61,586 bases of DNA. Source: WJMT01 sp964456985 (GTDB lineage: Bacteria; Acidobacteriota; Aminicenantia; Aminicenantales; Aminicenantaceae). Shown one piece after another: positions 1 through 9,101 of this stretch. A program made the translations under genes and the position numbers. The stretch lies in contig CAYWDH010000013.1 in the NCBI GenBank assembly GCA_964456985.1, positions 1-61,586 of the forward strand, in the 5' to 3' direction. The notes beneath the pieces were generated by a model. The model was not told the DNA's origin. It saw only the letters and a list, made by a program, of their open reading frames with translations, and searched no databases. Position 1 is the first letter of the stretch, and every line of letters begins with the position of its first letter.

Positions 1-90
1 GCGGGCTGAAGAATCAGCTTGCCTGATGAAAGTTAAAAGCACAGGCTACACCTGTTTTTCACATCGACTCGTGAATAACTAAGAAAGGAT

Positions 91-2805
91 TTATGTTTTG
101 AGATATTTTTCTAGATATTGTGCGGTATAGGAATTTGCGGAGGAAAGACATTCCTCAGGAGAGCCCTGAGCTGTAATTTTCCCGCCCGCGTCACCTCCCT
201 CTGGTCCAAGGTCAATAATGTAGTCAGCGCACTTTATCATATCCAGGTTGTGCTCAATCACTACGACCGTATTCCCTCTGTTTACAAGTTTTTGAAAAGT
301 TTTAAGAAGAAGAGATATGTCATGGAGATGGAGTCCTATGGTCGGTTCATCAAAAAGATAAAGGATCTTCTTTTGTTTCTGGTGAGCCAGATTGTGAGCC
401 AGCTTGATCCTCTGGAGTTCCCCTCCAGAGAGAGTGGTGGTGGGCTGTCCGAGCCTGAGGTATCCAAGGCCGACTTCCTTAAGAGGATTCAGTTTCTTCA
501 GGATCTTGGGCTGGTCATGAAAAAAATCACATGCTTCTCGAACGCTCATATTCAGAACATTATCTATGTTTTTATCCTTATATCTTATATCAAGTATTTC
601 CTTTTTAAAACGTTTTCCCTTACAGACATCACAAGTAAGGATGACGTCGGATAAAAACTGCATTTCAACGATTTGCTGTCCGGCACCTTTACAGGATTCG
701 CATCTGCCTCCGGATGTATTGAAGGAGAAAAAACCCGGACTATATCCTTGAGCCCTGGCTTCACGTGTCCTGCTGAACAGGATTCTTATGCCATCCATGG
801 CTTTCGTGTAAGTGGCAGGTATGGAACGGGGAGATGTGCTTAAAGGAGATTGGTCCACTGTAATGATTTTATCAATGTGATCTTTACCAGTGATTTCACT
901 GAATCCGTCGGAGGCTTCCCTTGTCCAACCTTTGTACAGAACATCGAAAATAAGAGTACTTTTCCCTGATCCTGACACGCCGGTCACACAGGTGAAGAGA
1001 TTTAAAGGGATTTTGATGTCAATACTTTTAAGATTGTGTTTGGTCGCTTTTTTTATAGTTATGAACGTATCGGGCTTCCTCCTCTTATCAGGAACAATGA
1101 TGCTCTTTTCCCCTTTCATGTACTGAGAGGTTATGGTTGAGGAATGGTTCATGAACTCTTTCATATTTCCTGCAAACATGACCTTCCCGCCATACTCTCC
1201 GGCTCCGGGCCCCAGGTCGATCAGATATTCTGCAGATTTTATGATTTCCGGGTCATGCTCCACAACGAGTACTGTGTTTCCAATTTTTTTCAGGGATTTG
1301 AGTATTTCGATAAGGCGGTGGTTGTCCCGAGCATGAAGTCCTATGCTGGGTTCGTCAAGAACAAAAAGCGTCCCGACAAGTGAAGCGCTGAGAGCAGAGG
1401 CAAGATTGATCCGCTGGGCCTCTCCTCCGCTTAAAGTGAATGTGATGCGGTCCAGCGTTATATAGTCAAGCCCGACTTCCAGAAGAAATTTAAGCCTGTT
1501 CAGTATTTCTTTGACCAACCGGCTGGAGACTTTTTTTTGAAAGGGAGTCATGTGTACAGTGCGGAAAAATTCATAAGCTTGTTTTACTGTTTTCTGTGTG
1601 ACTTCCCCGATGGATAGACCTTTGATCTTCACATGCAGTGCTTTCTGGTTGAGCCTCATCTGATGGCATTCGGGGCAGGGGATGTATTTTCTGTAACGAG
1701 CCAGAAAAACCCTGACCTGGACTTTATATTTTTTCCGTTTGAGGCGTTCGAAAAGACCCAGTATTCCCTTATAGGACCCTTCTCCTTCAAAGACAAACCG
1801 CTGCTGTTCTTCGTTCAAATCTTTAAAAGGGATGTCAATGGGGATCCCTTTTTCCTGCGCCCGGTTCAACAGATTTCTCATTCTTCTTCGAGAGGAAGGT
1901 TTTGTCCAAGGTTCTACGGCTCCGTCTTCGAGAGACAGATTCTTATCCGGTATGATTTTGTCTTTATCTAGAACGGCCAGATCGCCGAATCCGTGGCATA
2001 AAGGGCAGGCTCCCTGTGGATTGTTGAAGGAAAAAAGGCTTGGAAACGGGTCTTCATATTCGATATCACAATTTTTGCATTCCAGGCGGCTCGAAAAAAC
2101 ATACGTGCGGCCGTTTTGAGTATGTACCCGGACAGTGCCTTCTCCTTTTTTCAGAGCTGTTTCCAGGGAATCAACCAGCCGTTCCCTTTCCTCTCTGTCA
2201 AGAATCAAGCTGTCCATAAACACCTGCAGGGGTTCACTCTCTTCTTTTTCAACATTTTCCATGTTGACGACCTTGTTGTTGCGAAAGATACGGAAAAAAC
2301 CGTCCTTTCGCAGAGCCTCGCGCCCTTTATCCGTGCTCCAGGGAAAAGTAATGGTGATCTTTGTATGGGAAGGCAGTTTGTAAAGCGTATCGACCATGGC
2401 ATCAATCGTATCGCGCCTTACAGGTCTTCCGCATTTAAGGCAGTGGATGATACCGATCCGGGCATAAAGGATGCGCAGGAAGTCATAGATCTCTGTGACA
2501 GTGGCGACTGTGGAGCGGGGATTTTTGGTGGTGGCTTTTTGCTGGATAGCGATAGCAGGAGTGATCCCTTCTATTTTGTCTGCATCTGGTTTTTCCATTC
2601 TTTCTAAGAACTGCCTGGCATAAGAAGAGAGGGATTCGATAAAACGACGCTGTCCGTCAGCATAGAGAGTATCAAAAGCGAGAGAGGATTTTCCTGAACC
2701 TGAGACTCCTGTAACGATGACCAGTTTGTTCAGGGGGATATCCAGGTCAATATTTTTGAGGTTGTGGACCTTTACTCCTCTTAGAATGATTTTTTCTTTA
2801 TTCAT
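91..2805 (-). CDS. uvrA: UvrA, excinuclease ABC subunit A
   Basis: Damage-recognition ATPase of nucleotide excision repair; acts in the cytoplasm and loads UvrB on lesions. The 904-residue product shows two ABC ATPase halves. The first has Walker A GVSGSGKS at residues 33-40, signature LSGGEAQR and Walker B ending LDEPS. The second repeats GVSGSGKS and has signature LSGGELQR and FDEPT. Zinc-binding cysteines are C243/C246 with C267/C270 in the first half and a CESC...CDVC set in the second. It is a little shorter than the usual ~940 residues, but no motif is missing. The ATG start has only a weak ribosome site. It is transcribed away from the symporter pair; the 118-bp divergent spacer carries a repeated CGAATATT. 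Confidence 0.97.
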   Translation of the reverse strand: MNKEKIILRGVKVHNLKNIDLDIPLNKLVIVTGVSGSGKSSLAFDTLYADGQRRFIESLSSYARQFLERMEKPDADKIEGITPAIAIQQKATTKNPRSTVATVTEIYDFLRILYARIGIIHCLKCGRPVRRDTIDAMVDTLYKLPSHTKITITFPWSTDKGREALRKDGFFRIFRNNKVVNMENVEKEESEPLQVFMDSLILDREERERLVDSLETALKKGEGTVRVHTQNGRTYVFSSRLECKNCDIEYEDPFPSLFSFNNPQGACPLCHGFGDLAVLDKDKIIPDKNLSLEDGAVEPWTKPSSRRRMRNLLNRAQEKGIPIDIPFKDLNEEQQRFVFEGEGSYKGILGLFERLKRKKYKVQVRVFLARYRKYIPCPECHQMRLNQKALHVKIKGLSIGEVTQKTVKQAYEFFRTVHMTPFQKKVSSRLVKEILNRLKFLLEVGLDYITLDRITFTLSGGEAQRINLASALSASLVGTLFVLDEPSIGLHARDNHRLIEILKSLKKIGNTVLVVEHDPEIIKSAEYLIDLGPGAGEYGGKVMFAGNMKEFMNHSSTITSQYMKGEKSIIVPDKRRKPDTFITIKKATKHNLKSIDIKIPLNLFTCVTGVSGSGKSTLIFDVLYKGWTREASDGFSEITGKDHIDKIITVDQSPLSTSPRSIPATYTKAMDGIRILFSRTREARAQGYSPGFFSFNTSGGRCESCKGAGQQIVEMQFLSDVILTCDVCKGKRFKKEILDIRYKDKNIDNVLNMSVREACDFFHDQPKILKKLNPLKEVGLGYLRLGQPTTTLSGGELQRIKLAHNLAHQKQKKILYLFDEPTIGLHLHDISLLLKTFQKLVNRGNTVVVIEHNLDMIKCADYIIDLGPEGGDAGGKITAQGSPEECLSSANSYTAQYLEKYLKT

Positions 2806-2923
2806 AAAAACCGCCGATAACTCTCTATTATAAAACGAATATTCATTTTAGCAATTTTGAAGCGAATATTATATATTGTTTTAAGAAAAGACACAGATTG
2901 GAGAATTGGGAAAGGAGTCACGG

Positions 2924-3145
2924 ATGAAAAAAGGAACAAAGTATGCCCTTATTCTGGGAGCCATACCCTTTATAACCCTTGTGTTTGCTCTTCCGCTTGT
3001 GAACCGCATTAAGCCTGTGGTGTTTGGTCTCCCGTTTATTCTTTTCTGGATCCTGGTTTGGGTTATATTAACTCCGTTCATTCTTTTTGTTGCTTACACT
3101 CTAGAACGAAAGATGAACAAATCAGGAGATGGAGACGAAAAGTGA
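2924..3145 (+). CDS. DUF3311-type small membrane protein
   Basis: A 73-residue inner-membrane protein with two hydrophobic spans (about residues 8-25 and 33-55) separated by a short polar turn, and a charged C-terminus. Size, topology and position directly before a sodium:solute symporter match the DUF3311 family, thought to be a small partner of such symporters; its function is unproven. The ATG at 2924 is chosen over an upstream TTG at 2906 because AAAGGAG lies six bases before it. The stop overlaps the GTG start of the symporter, so the two are translationally coupled. Confidence 0.75.
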   Translation: MKKGTKYALILGAIPFITLVFALPLVNRIKPVVFGLPFILFWILVWVILTPFILFVAYTLERKMNKSGDGDEK

Positions 3146-4551
3146 ATACCGCTCTTTTGATTATCTTTGGAGTCATTGTTTTTTCCGGCTTTGTAGGGAT
3201 TTATGCCGGAAGAAATTTGAAGATGAACCTGGAAAACTGGACCGTAGGAGGGCGGAAGTTCGGAATTATATTGATCTGGTTGCTTATGGCCGGCGAGATC
3301 TATACCACATTTACTTTTTTGGGAGCAAGCGGATGGGCTTATTCCAAAGGAGCTCCCTCTTTCTATATCCTCATATATGGGACTCTGGCTTACACCCTTT
3401 CTTTTTTCATTCTTCCGAAGCTTTGGAGGATTGGCAAAAAACACGGACTTCACACCCAGCCTGATTATTTTATCCACCGGTACAACAGCCGTCTGCTGGG
3501 AGTCCTGGTCGCACTCATTGGAGTGTTTTCAATTGTACCCTACCTTCAGCTTCAGCTTCAGGGATTGGGCTTTATTGTGAAGGTGGCCAGCAACGGGACA
3601 ATCCGATCTGAGATTGCGATTCTCATATCCTTTGTTTTGACCTGTGTTTTTGTTTACACAAGCGGACTGAGGGGGGCTGCCTGGGTTTCGGTCATAAAAG
3701 ATACTCTTATGATTGCCGCTGTGTTTATTGTGGGGCTTGGTGTGCCTTTGATTTACTTTGGGAGTTACAGAAAGATGTTCGAGGTTTTGATGGAGAAGAT
3801 GCCGGAGCATCTCGTGTTCCCCGGAGCCGCACCGCATATGGATGTGTGGTGGGTGATGTCCACGATTCTTTTGACATCTTTGGGGTTTTACATGTGGCCC
3901 CATGTTTTCGGGTCGGCCTTTTCAGCAAAGAGCGATAAGGTCATAAAGAGAAACGCCATTATCATGCCTTTTTACCAGATCCCCATACTCCTTATATTCA
4001 TGGTGGGATTTACGGCTGTACTGGTGATTCCTGGCCTTGAAAACGGGGACCTCGCCTTTTTATCTCTGGTAAACAAGACGTATCCTTCCTGGTTTATGGG
4101 TTTCATAGGAGCGGCCGGTGCCGTGACCGCCATGGTCCCGGCAGCGATCCTGGTGCTTTTTGCCTCTACTCTATTAAGCAAGAATGTTTATAAAGCCGGG
4201 TTTGATCCCAATGCAGACGATGAAAAAGTCATGAGGCTTTCCCGCTTCATGGTGATCGTAATCATGACAGTAAGCCTTATTTTCGCCCTCTTCATGTCTA
4301 ATGAACTGGTTAACTTGCTCATTCTTGGCTATGATGGGGTATGTCAGTTCTTTCCGGGAGTTGTGTTCGGGCTTTTTTGGAAAAAGGCTTCCAAAGCTGG
4401 AGTGTTGGCAGGTCTTGCTGCAGGCATTGTGACGGCGGGAGTGCTCATTTTAAGCGGCAACGACCCCTTTCTTGGATTGAATGCCGGATTCGTAGGTCTT
4501 ATTTTAAATCTGGCTGTGACTGTTACCATAACTCTTCTCAGGAAAAAATAA
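3142..4551 (+). CDS. sodium:solute symporter family (SSS) transporter
   Basis: Polytopic inner-membrane Na+-coupled uptake carrier of the SSS family; the substrate cannot be read from the sequence. About 12-13 hydrophobic spans are visible across 469 residues, with the family-typical N-terminal WTVGGRKFG region and a GLRGAAWVSVIKDTLM segment like the conserved TM5 region of panthothenate/proline-type symporters. The GTG at 3142 is preferred: it overlaps the DUF3311 stop and has GGAG seven bases upstream, whereas an upstream in-frame TTG would add a polar, non-membrane extension. The coupling to DUF3311 suggests one transport unit. The next gene converges on it. Confidence 0.88.
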   Translation: MNTALLIIFGVIVFSGFVGIYAGRNLKMNLENWTVGGRKFGIILIWLLMAGEIYTTFTFLGASGWAYSKGAPSFYILIYGTLAYTLSFFILPKLWRIGKKHGLHTQPDYFIHRYNSRLLGVLVALIGVFSIVPYLQLQLQGLGFIVKVASNGTIRSEIAILISFVLTCVFVYTSGLRGAAWVSVIKDTLMIAAVFIVGLGVPLIYFGSYRKMFEVLMEKMPEHLVFPGAAPHMDVWWVMSTILLTSLGFYMWPHVFGSAFSAKSDKVIKRNAIIMPFYQIPILLIFMVGFTAVLVIPGLENGDLAFLSLVNKTYPSWFMGFIGAAGAVTAMVPAAILVLFASTLLSKNVYKAGFDPNADDEKVMRLSRFMVIVIMTVSLIFALFMSNELVNLLILGYDGVCQFFPGVVFGLFWKKASKAGVLAGLAAGIVTAGVLILSGNDPFLGLNAGFVGLILNLAVTVTITLLRKK

Positions 4552-4598
4552 CCGAGTATTTGGCGCTTTAGCCCCGGCTGAATATGATTGGTTGGGGG

Positions 4599-6002
4599 TC
4601 AGCTCTGGCTGTTGAATGTGCGGTTCCATCCGGTTAAGGCGGATACAACAAGAACCGCTAAAAGGGCCCAGGAATATGGATTTAGAAAAGAAATACTCAT
4701 GGGAAGCTTGGGGAGTTGGAATGAGTCAGCAGCTGATTGAAGGGCTCCGTACCAGACAACTACGGCTATGTGCCAGGGAAGTGTGTAGAAAAGGCTGCAC
4801 ACCGCACAGTCCATCAAATTGGCTTTTCTGGCAGGAGCCAGATTGAATTTCCTTCCTAAAGATTTGACCAGACCAGGGCCCACAAGAAGCTCGGCTGCTG
4901 CGTTCGAAGCTATGGGTATGGAGGCTGTGATGGTGGAGAGAATTATAAACAGTTCCGCCTGTTTAACGGTTTTAACAATGCCTTGCTCCAACTTTGTTAA
5001 TATTTTGGCCAAAACACCGCTTTCTATCAGCACTTGAGCGATTCCCAGCATCAATAAGGCAAAAATAATGGCTCCCACCACACTGCTTATGCCGTCTTGA
5101 ATGATTCCTGTCGATCCTCCCCTGACTCCGGGTATCCGAAAAAGTTCGTTCAGGTGGATTTGTCCTATTATAAGACCGATAATAACGGCAGACACATTGC
5201 CGTAGATAAGCGACTCAATGAGATGTCTTCCGGCCAACGCGGAGACGATCACCACGGCGAAGCTTATAAGCATCAGTATCCCTGCCGGATCAACCTGGGA
5301 TTGTATTTCAGGGAGAGGTTGTCTGTTCCCTCCGCCTCCAAAAATAAAGATAACAGCCCCGGAAAAAAGAGCTGCGGTCATAGAAAGGGGAAACCGGCTG
5401 CGGACCACATCCCGCATTTTGGCTTCCTGAGTATAGGCTGAGACAATGGTTGTATCCGAGATGGGAGCCAAATTGTCTCCGAAAGCTGCTCCGGAAAGAA
5501 TCCCGAGTGCCAGTACAGCCGGATTGGCTCCCAGAAAAACACCCGCTGGATACAATACAGGAACAAGAGAGATCACAGTTCCTGTGCTGGTGCCTGTTCC
5601 CAAGGAGAAGATCATAGCGGTGAGAAATGAGAGAAACGCAAAAAAGACTCCATTGGCTCCGGTTTTTAATCCAAACCAAAGCAGGCCGTTCACAAGCCCC
5701 CCGGCCACCATTAGTTTTCCAAAAACACCGGCAAAAAGCCAGGCTGCAACTATGACAATGCCGTTGTTATCTCCCAGGCCTTTTATTATAGTGGTGCAGT
5801 AAAATGCTTTGTTTTTAGCGAAAAACAAACCGATAAGCAGTGCCAGCCAGCCAGCTGTCCAGAGGGCTTTGATTCCGGCTGTTCCTCCAATAGAAAGAAC
5901 CGTTAGAGCGCTGATAAGAACAACCAGCGGTACAAGGCCTCCCCATATACCACCGGCCATTTTAAGTTTCGGCTCTTCCAACACGATTTCCTTGAACTTC
6001 AA
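4599..6002 (-). CDS. NhaC-family Na+/H+ antiporter
   Basis: Inner-membrane antiporter of 467 residues with roughly 11-12 hydrophobic segments. It carries hallmark NhaC-family segments: SLGTGTSTGTVISL in the middle of the protein and GAAFGDNLAPISDTT, the conserved stretch holding the membrane-buried Asp and polar residues, followed by a C-terminal SNAAAELLVGPGL. Likely exchanges Na+ (or an organic substrate pair) for H+ at the inner membrane. The start is a TTG with AAGGA just upstream; the next in-frame ATG (residue 15) has no ribosome site. Together with the neighbouring SSS carrier it suggests sodium-based energetics, though the two genes converge and are not one operon. Confidence 0.88.
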   Translation of the reverse strand: MKFKEIVLEEPKLKMAGGIWGGLVPLVVLISALTVLSIGGTAGIKALWTAGWLALLIGLFFAKNKAFYCTTIIKGLGDNNGIVIVAAWLFAGVFGKLMVAGGLVNGLLWFGLKTGANGVFFAFLSFLTAMIFSLGTGTSTGTVISLVPVLYPAGVFLGANPAVLALGILSGAAFGDNLAPISDTTIVSAYTQEAKMRDVVRSRFPLSMTAALFSGAVIFIFGGGGNRQPLPEIQSQVDPAGILMLISFAVVIVSALAGRHLIESLIYGNVSAVIIGLIIGQIHLNELFRIPGVRGGSTGIIQDGISSVVGAIIFALLMLGIAQVLIESGVLAKILTKLEQGIVKTVKQAELFIILSTITASIPIASNAAAELLVGPGLVKSLGRKFNLAPARKANLMDCAVCSLFYTLPWHIAVVVWYGALQSAADSFQLPKLPMSISFLNPYSWALLAVLVVSALTGWNRTFNSQS

Positions 6003-6063
6003 ATATCCTTATGATAGTGGAATGGATTTGTTCCATCAATGACAATTTTAAAAGGAATTTATT

Positions 6064-7188
6064 CTATTTTAAAGATTTGAAATAGATTCTTTTTCTTTTG
6101 TGCTGCCGTGACTCATAGTATCTCCAGAAATTCTGGACTTTTACATTTTCTTCGAGCTCTGCGTTTGATTCAGCATACTCGATTCCTTTCTCTATGCAGT
6201 TTTTTGTCAGATCGGTCATGAAGAGCGCATTGACTCCCTTACTCTGGTACTCCGGAAGAACTCCCACCAGTAAAATGTCAATCCGGTTGGGGTTTTTCAT
6301 GGCCTTCAGTATATGAATAAATCCAAACGGCAGCAGTTTTCCTCTGGCTTTCTGAAAAGCCCGTGAGAGGGAAGGCAGTGAGATCTGGAAGGCGATGACC
6401 TTATCGCTTTCGTCAAGCACGACCGTGGTGTAATCCGGCTGAATGAAAGAAAAGTATTTTGTAACAAAATGGTCGACCTGTTTTTTCGTAAGGGGGACAA
6501 AACCGAAAAGAGGGCTGTAGGCGGCATTTATGACATCAAATACCTGTTCTGCGTATGGAAGCAGTCCTTTTTTTGATTTCACCTTCAGGACTTTGAGCTT
6601 GTGTCTTTTGAGGATAATATCACGGATGCGAATGGCTTTTTCAGGGATTTCTTTAGGCGCCTTGACTTCATATTCGACATAGTCGGTTTCTTTCTTATAG
6701 CCTAAATTTTCCATATGTTCCGGATAATAGGGGTAGTTGTAAGCCGATGAGATGGTGGGCAGCTCTTTGAATCCGTGGACCAGCATCCCCTGCTGCTCAA
6801 ATGTGGAAAAACCCATGGGACCGATAAGTCCTTCCATGCCTTTTGACCGGGCCCACTCTTCAATATCCTGGAAAAGGGCTTTTGAGACTTCTTTATCGTC
6901 AATGAAATCAAGCCAGCAGAATCTGGCCCACTTCTTTTTCCAGTACTCGAAAAAACGTTTGTTGATGATGCCTGCGATCCTTCCTGCGATTTCACCGTTT
7001 TTATAGGCCAGGACATACTTGGCTTCGCAGTGGTCAAAGGCCGGATTTTTATCGGGTCTCAGCGTCTCTATCTCTCCTTTGATTAAGGGGGGGATCCAGT
7101 ACTCATTGTTTTTATACAAAGAGAAAGGGAACAGGACAAACTTCTTTAAATCTCTGAGACTTGTTGCTTCTTTAAGGACGACCGACAT
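6064..7188 (-). CDS. GNAT-like N-acetyltransferase-family protein
   Basis: A 374-residue cytoplasmic protein. The C-terminal half has acyl-CoA N-acyltransferase (GNAT) character, with an ILLVGVLPEYQSKGVNALF stretch resembling the acetyl-CoA-binding motif A and following helix; the N-terminal half looks like a second, diverged GNAT-like fold (YVLAYKNGEIAGRIAGIIN). Similar proteins are often database-annotated loosely, so the substrate is unknown. The ATG at 7188 is chosen because GAGGAG sits just upstream; a GTG at 7221 overlapping the previous stop is the alternative. It immediately follows the dehydratase-like gene on the same strand, so the two are probably co-transcribed. Confidence 0.7.
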   Translation of the reverse strand: MSVVLKEATSLRDLKKFVLFPFSLYKNNEYWIPPLIKGEIETLRPDKNPAFDHCEAKYVLAYKNGEIAGRIAGIINKRFFEYWKKKWARFCWLDFIDDKEVSKALFQDIEEWARSKGMEGLIGPMGFSTFEQQGMLVHGFKELPTISSAYNYPYYPEHMENLGYKKETDYVEYEVKAPKEIPEKAIRIRDIILKRHKLKVLKVKSKKGLLPYAEQVFDVINAAYSPLFGFVPLTKKQVDHFVTKYFSFIQPDYTTVVLDESDKVIAFQISLPSLSRAFQKARGKLLPFGFIHILKAMKNPNRIDILLVGVLPEYQSKGVNALFMTDLTKNCIEKGIEYAESNAELEENVKVQNFWRYYESRQHKRKRIYFKSLK

Positions 7189-7217
7189 GATTTCTTCTCC
7201 TCTTAAAAACTTATCAG

Positions 7218-8690
7218 TCACTTATTATTCATGACCATCTTCTGGACATGTTTTTTGCATCTGGACATATTTCTCAGACAGTTTCCGTAAATGGCTACTT
7301 TTTCAGCTTCCTTATTTCCTCCGCCGTGTTTGGATCCGAACTGAAGCAGTCCGCCTTCATTGGATGCTACGAGTACCCTGATAAATTCGTTGAGTTTATA
7401 CTGATCTTCGATGGGGACGCCTTTTTTTCTGGTCATGAGTTTTTTCATTTGATGCCTGTATTTCTCGTTTTTAAGGAGTTTTGCATAAGGAAGGTTCGGA
7501 GGCAGGCCTCCCGCCATATCCTGAAGAATACGGATGGCTTCATGAAAATATTCACTGGAGATATATTTTCCCATATTGGCAAAAACCGTATCAGGCAAAA
7601 GAGCGCCGCTTTCTGTTTCCTGGGCCGAATGCACGGCTGCCTGGGCCATTCCTCGAACAATGATGGCGGTTTTGTATATTTCAAAAATCTTTCCAGATGT
7701 GTTGCTCAGGAAATACTCTCCTTTGGTGCCGTTGTAATCGGAGATCAGCATGGCTGTGCCCGTCATGATATCGTATATAGCGGGTTTACAGGCCAAATAA
7801 GAGAATCGATGCAGGGAAGCGAAAAGGTTGGCGAAAGTGGCGGCAAACCTGTATTCTCCACACAGGAATACCCTTTCCTTTGGAACAAAAACATGGTTAA
7901 AAATGACCATCCCCTCTTTATTCAGATATTTCAATCCATGACTCGGGCTGTATTCTCCGTGAAGTGAGGTGACATCAGGTCCCAAAACATACCGTTCAAC
8001 TCCCTCCGCATCAGCGGGGATAGCAAAAGCCACGGCAAAATCTTTATCCTTTTCACCGTATTGAAGGCCGGGCATCACGATGATTTCTTCGGTGTAAAGG
8101 CTCATGGTAATAGGGATCTTGACGCCGCTGACATAGATCCCTTCGTCCGTTTCTTCCTCTATAAACACATTACTATGTTTTTCCTCCTGAAGGTGGGGGG
8201 GCAGGCTTCTGTCGCCTTTGGCATCCGTAACAGCTCCAGTGGGGGCGATATCATTGTCTTGAATATAACGGAGGTATTTTAAAAAGCGTTTATGGTAATC
8301 GGTCTTGAATTTATTGCTTTTATCGACCTGATAGGTCCCGATATGGAGAGCATGAAGGGCATCTCCGCCCACACATCTTTGAGCGCAGAAGACCTCACTG
8401 GCCAGAGTTTTTATCATTTTTAATTTTTTTCTCAGGTCGTCTCTTGTCTGAGGGATATGATTGAAACGGTTGATTATTTTTCCGTTTATAGGCGACTTTA
8501 TAGTCATGAAATCTTTGTATTTCGGATCTCTGGCTAACTCATAGCTCAACGCCACCACATTGGCGCCTTTTTGAATGTCTTCATCTTCATAAGGTTTTTC
8601 AAGCAGCCTGTCTTTAATGATATTTGGCTTCAATGTTCTGAGGGCATCCATGTATTCTTCTGGGGTTTTTAAACTTTCCTGATTATCCAT
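7218..8690 (-). CDS. 4-hydroxybutyryl-CoA dehydratase-like [4Fe-4S]/FAD enzyme
   Basis: A 490-residue member of the 4-hydroxyphenylacetate 3-hydroxylase / 4-hydroxybutyryl-CoA dehydratase family. Unlike the hydroxylases it keeps the cluster ligands of the dehydratase: C102-X3-C106 in FCAQRCVGGDALHALH and H294-X6-C301 in LHRFSYLAC, matching the CX3C and HX6C ligands of the Clostridium enzyme nearly residue for residue. The flavin-domain acyl-CoA-dehydrogenase-like core is also recognisable. Such enzymes dehydrate 4-hydroxybutyryl-CoA to crotonyl-CoA by a ketyl-radical route in anaerobes; the exact substrate here is not proven. AAAGGAG precedes the ATG at 8690. No CoA-transferase or other 4-hydroxybutyrate gene is adjacent; the next gene downstream encodes the GNAT-like protein. 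Confidence 0.85.
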   Translation of the reverse strand: MDNQESLKTPEEYMDALRTLKPNIIKDRLLEKPYEDEDIQKGANVVALSYELARDPKYKDFMTIKSPINGKIINRFNHIPQTRDDLRKKLKMIKTLASEVFCAQRCVGGDALHALHIGTYQVDKSNKFKTDYHKRFLKYLRYIQDNDIAPTGAVTDAKGDRSLPPHLQEEKHSNVFIEEETDEGIYVSGVKIPITMSLYTEEIIVMPGLQYGEKDKDFAVAFAIPADAEGVERYVLGPDVTSLHGEYSPSHGLKYLNKEGMVIFNHVFVPKERVFLCGEYRFAATFANLFASLHRFSYLACKPAIYDIMTGTAMLISDYNGTKGEYFLSNTSGKIFEIYKTAIIVRGMAQAAVHSAQETESGALLPDTVFANMGKYISSEYFHEAIRILQDMAGGLPPNLPYAKLLKNEKYRHQMKKLMTRKKGVPIEDQYKLNEFIRVLVASNEGGLLQFGSKHGGGNKEAEKVAIYGNCLRNMSRCKKHVQKMVMNNK

Positions 8691-8980
8691 TTGATCTCCT
8701 TTAAATGAACCATACTGATTGATTGTCAATTACTCTAGTTTTGAGTCTTTTAGATACATAAAGAGGTTTTAAGATTTTAATGTGAGAGCAAAATACAGCA
8801 GGAAACGCTCCTTTTCTCTTTAAGACTCCAGTATATTTCTACTAAACATCCAGTTTTACGCACTTACATCAAGAATCATATAGGAACAGGGCGCACTCTG
8901 TCAATGAATACAGTTCGATAAATTTTTTATAATTTATCCAGCCAATCTAAAAATGAGTTGATTTTTGCTCCAGCTTCTTT

Positions 8981-8997
8981 CATGTTTTCAAAACATG
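8981..8997. promoter_or_regulatory. 17-bp perfect palindrome, candidate operator
   Basis: CATGTTTT-C-AAAACATG: 8-bp perfect arms around one central base. It lies about 48 bp upstream of the -35 box of the VWFA-related gene and about 290 bp upstream of the dehydratase-like gene. The form suits a homodimeric regulator; which one is unknown. Confidence 0.4.
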
Positions 8998-9044
8998 CGA
9001 ATCCCAAAGAGTGCCACCGATTAAGCTGCCATCATAAGCGGGGC

Positions 9045-9073
9045 TTGACAGAATCCTTTTATTCTCATAAATT
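9045..9073 (+). promoter_or_regulatory. sigma-70-type promoter for VWFA-related gene
   Basis: TTGACA (9045-9050), 17-bp spacer, TAAATT (9068-9073). The ATG follows at 9102, with AAGGAAGG between. This gives a leader of about 20 bases and supports the internal ATG over upstream in-frame starts. Confidence 0.6.
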
Positions 9074-9101
9074 TAAAGAAGAAAGGCAAAAAGGAAGGGA
9101 A

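Larger units (their letters stand above)
8691..9101. other. divergent intergenic region, 411 bp
   Basis: No gene is seen here. It separates the dehydratase-like gene (minus) from the VWFA-related gene (plus), and so carries both upstream regions. It contains a perfect 17-bp palindrome (8981-8997) and a good sigma-70-type promoter for the plus-strand gene (9045-9073), both listed separately. The section 8760-8940 is AT-rich with no further recognisable signal. Confidence 0.6.

Noticed and set aside
118..2607. Several plus-strand frames of 60-178 codons inside uvrA
   Set aside because: They lie antisense to a complete, well-conserved uvrA, have no ribosome sites and give no recognisable product.
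6752..8282. Plus-strand frame of 239 codons and others opposite the GNAT-like and dehydratase-like genes
   Set aside because: Shadow frames of strongly supported minus-strand genes; no motif or start signal.
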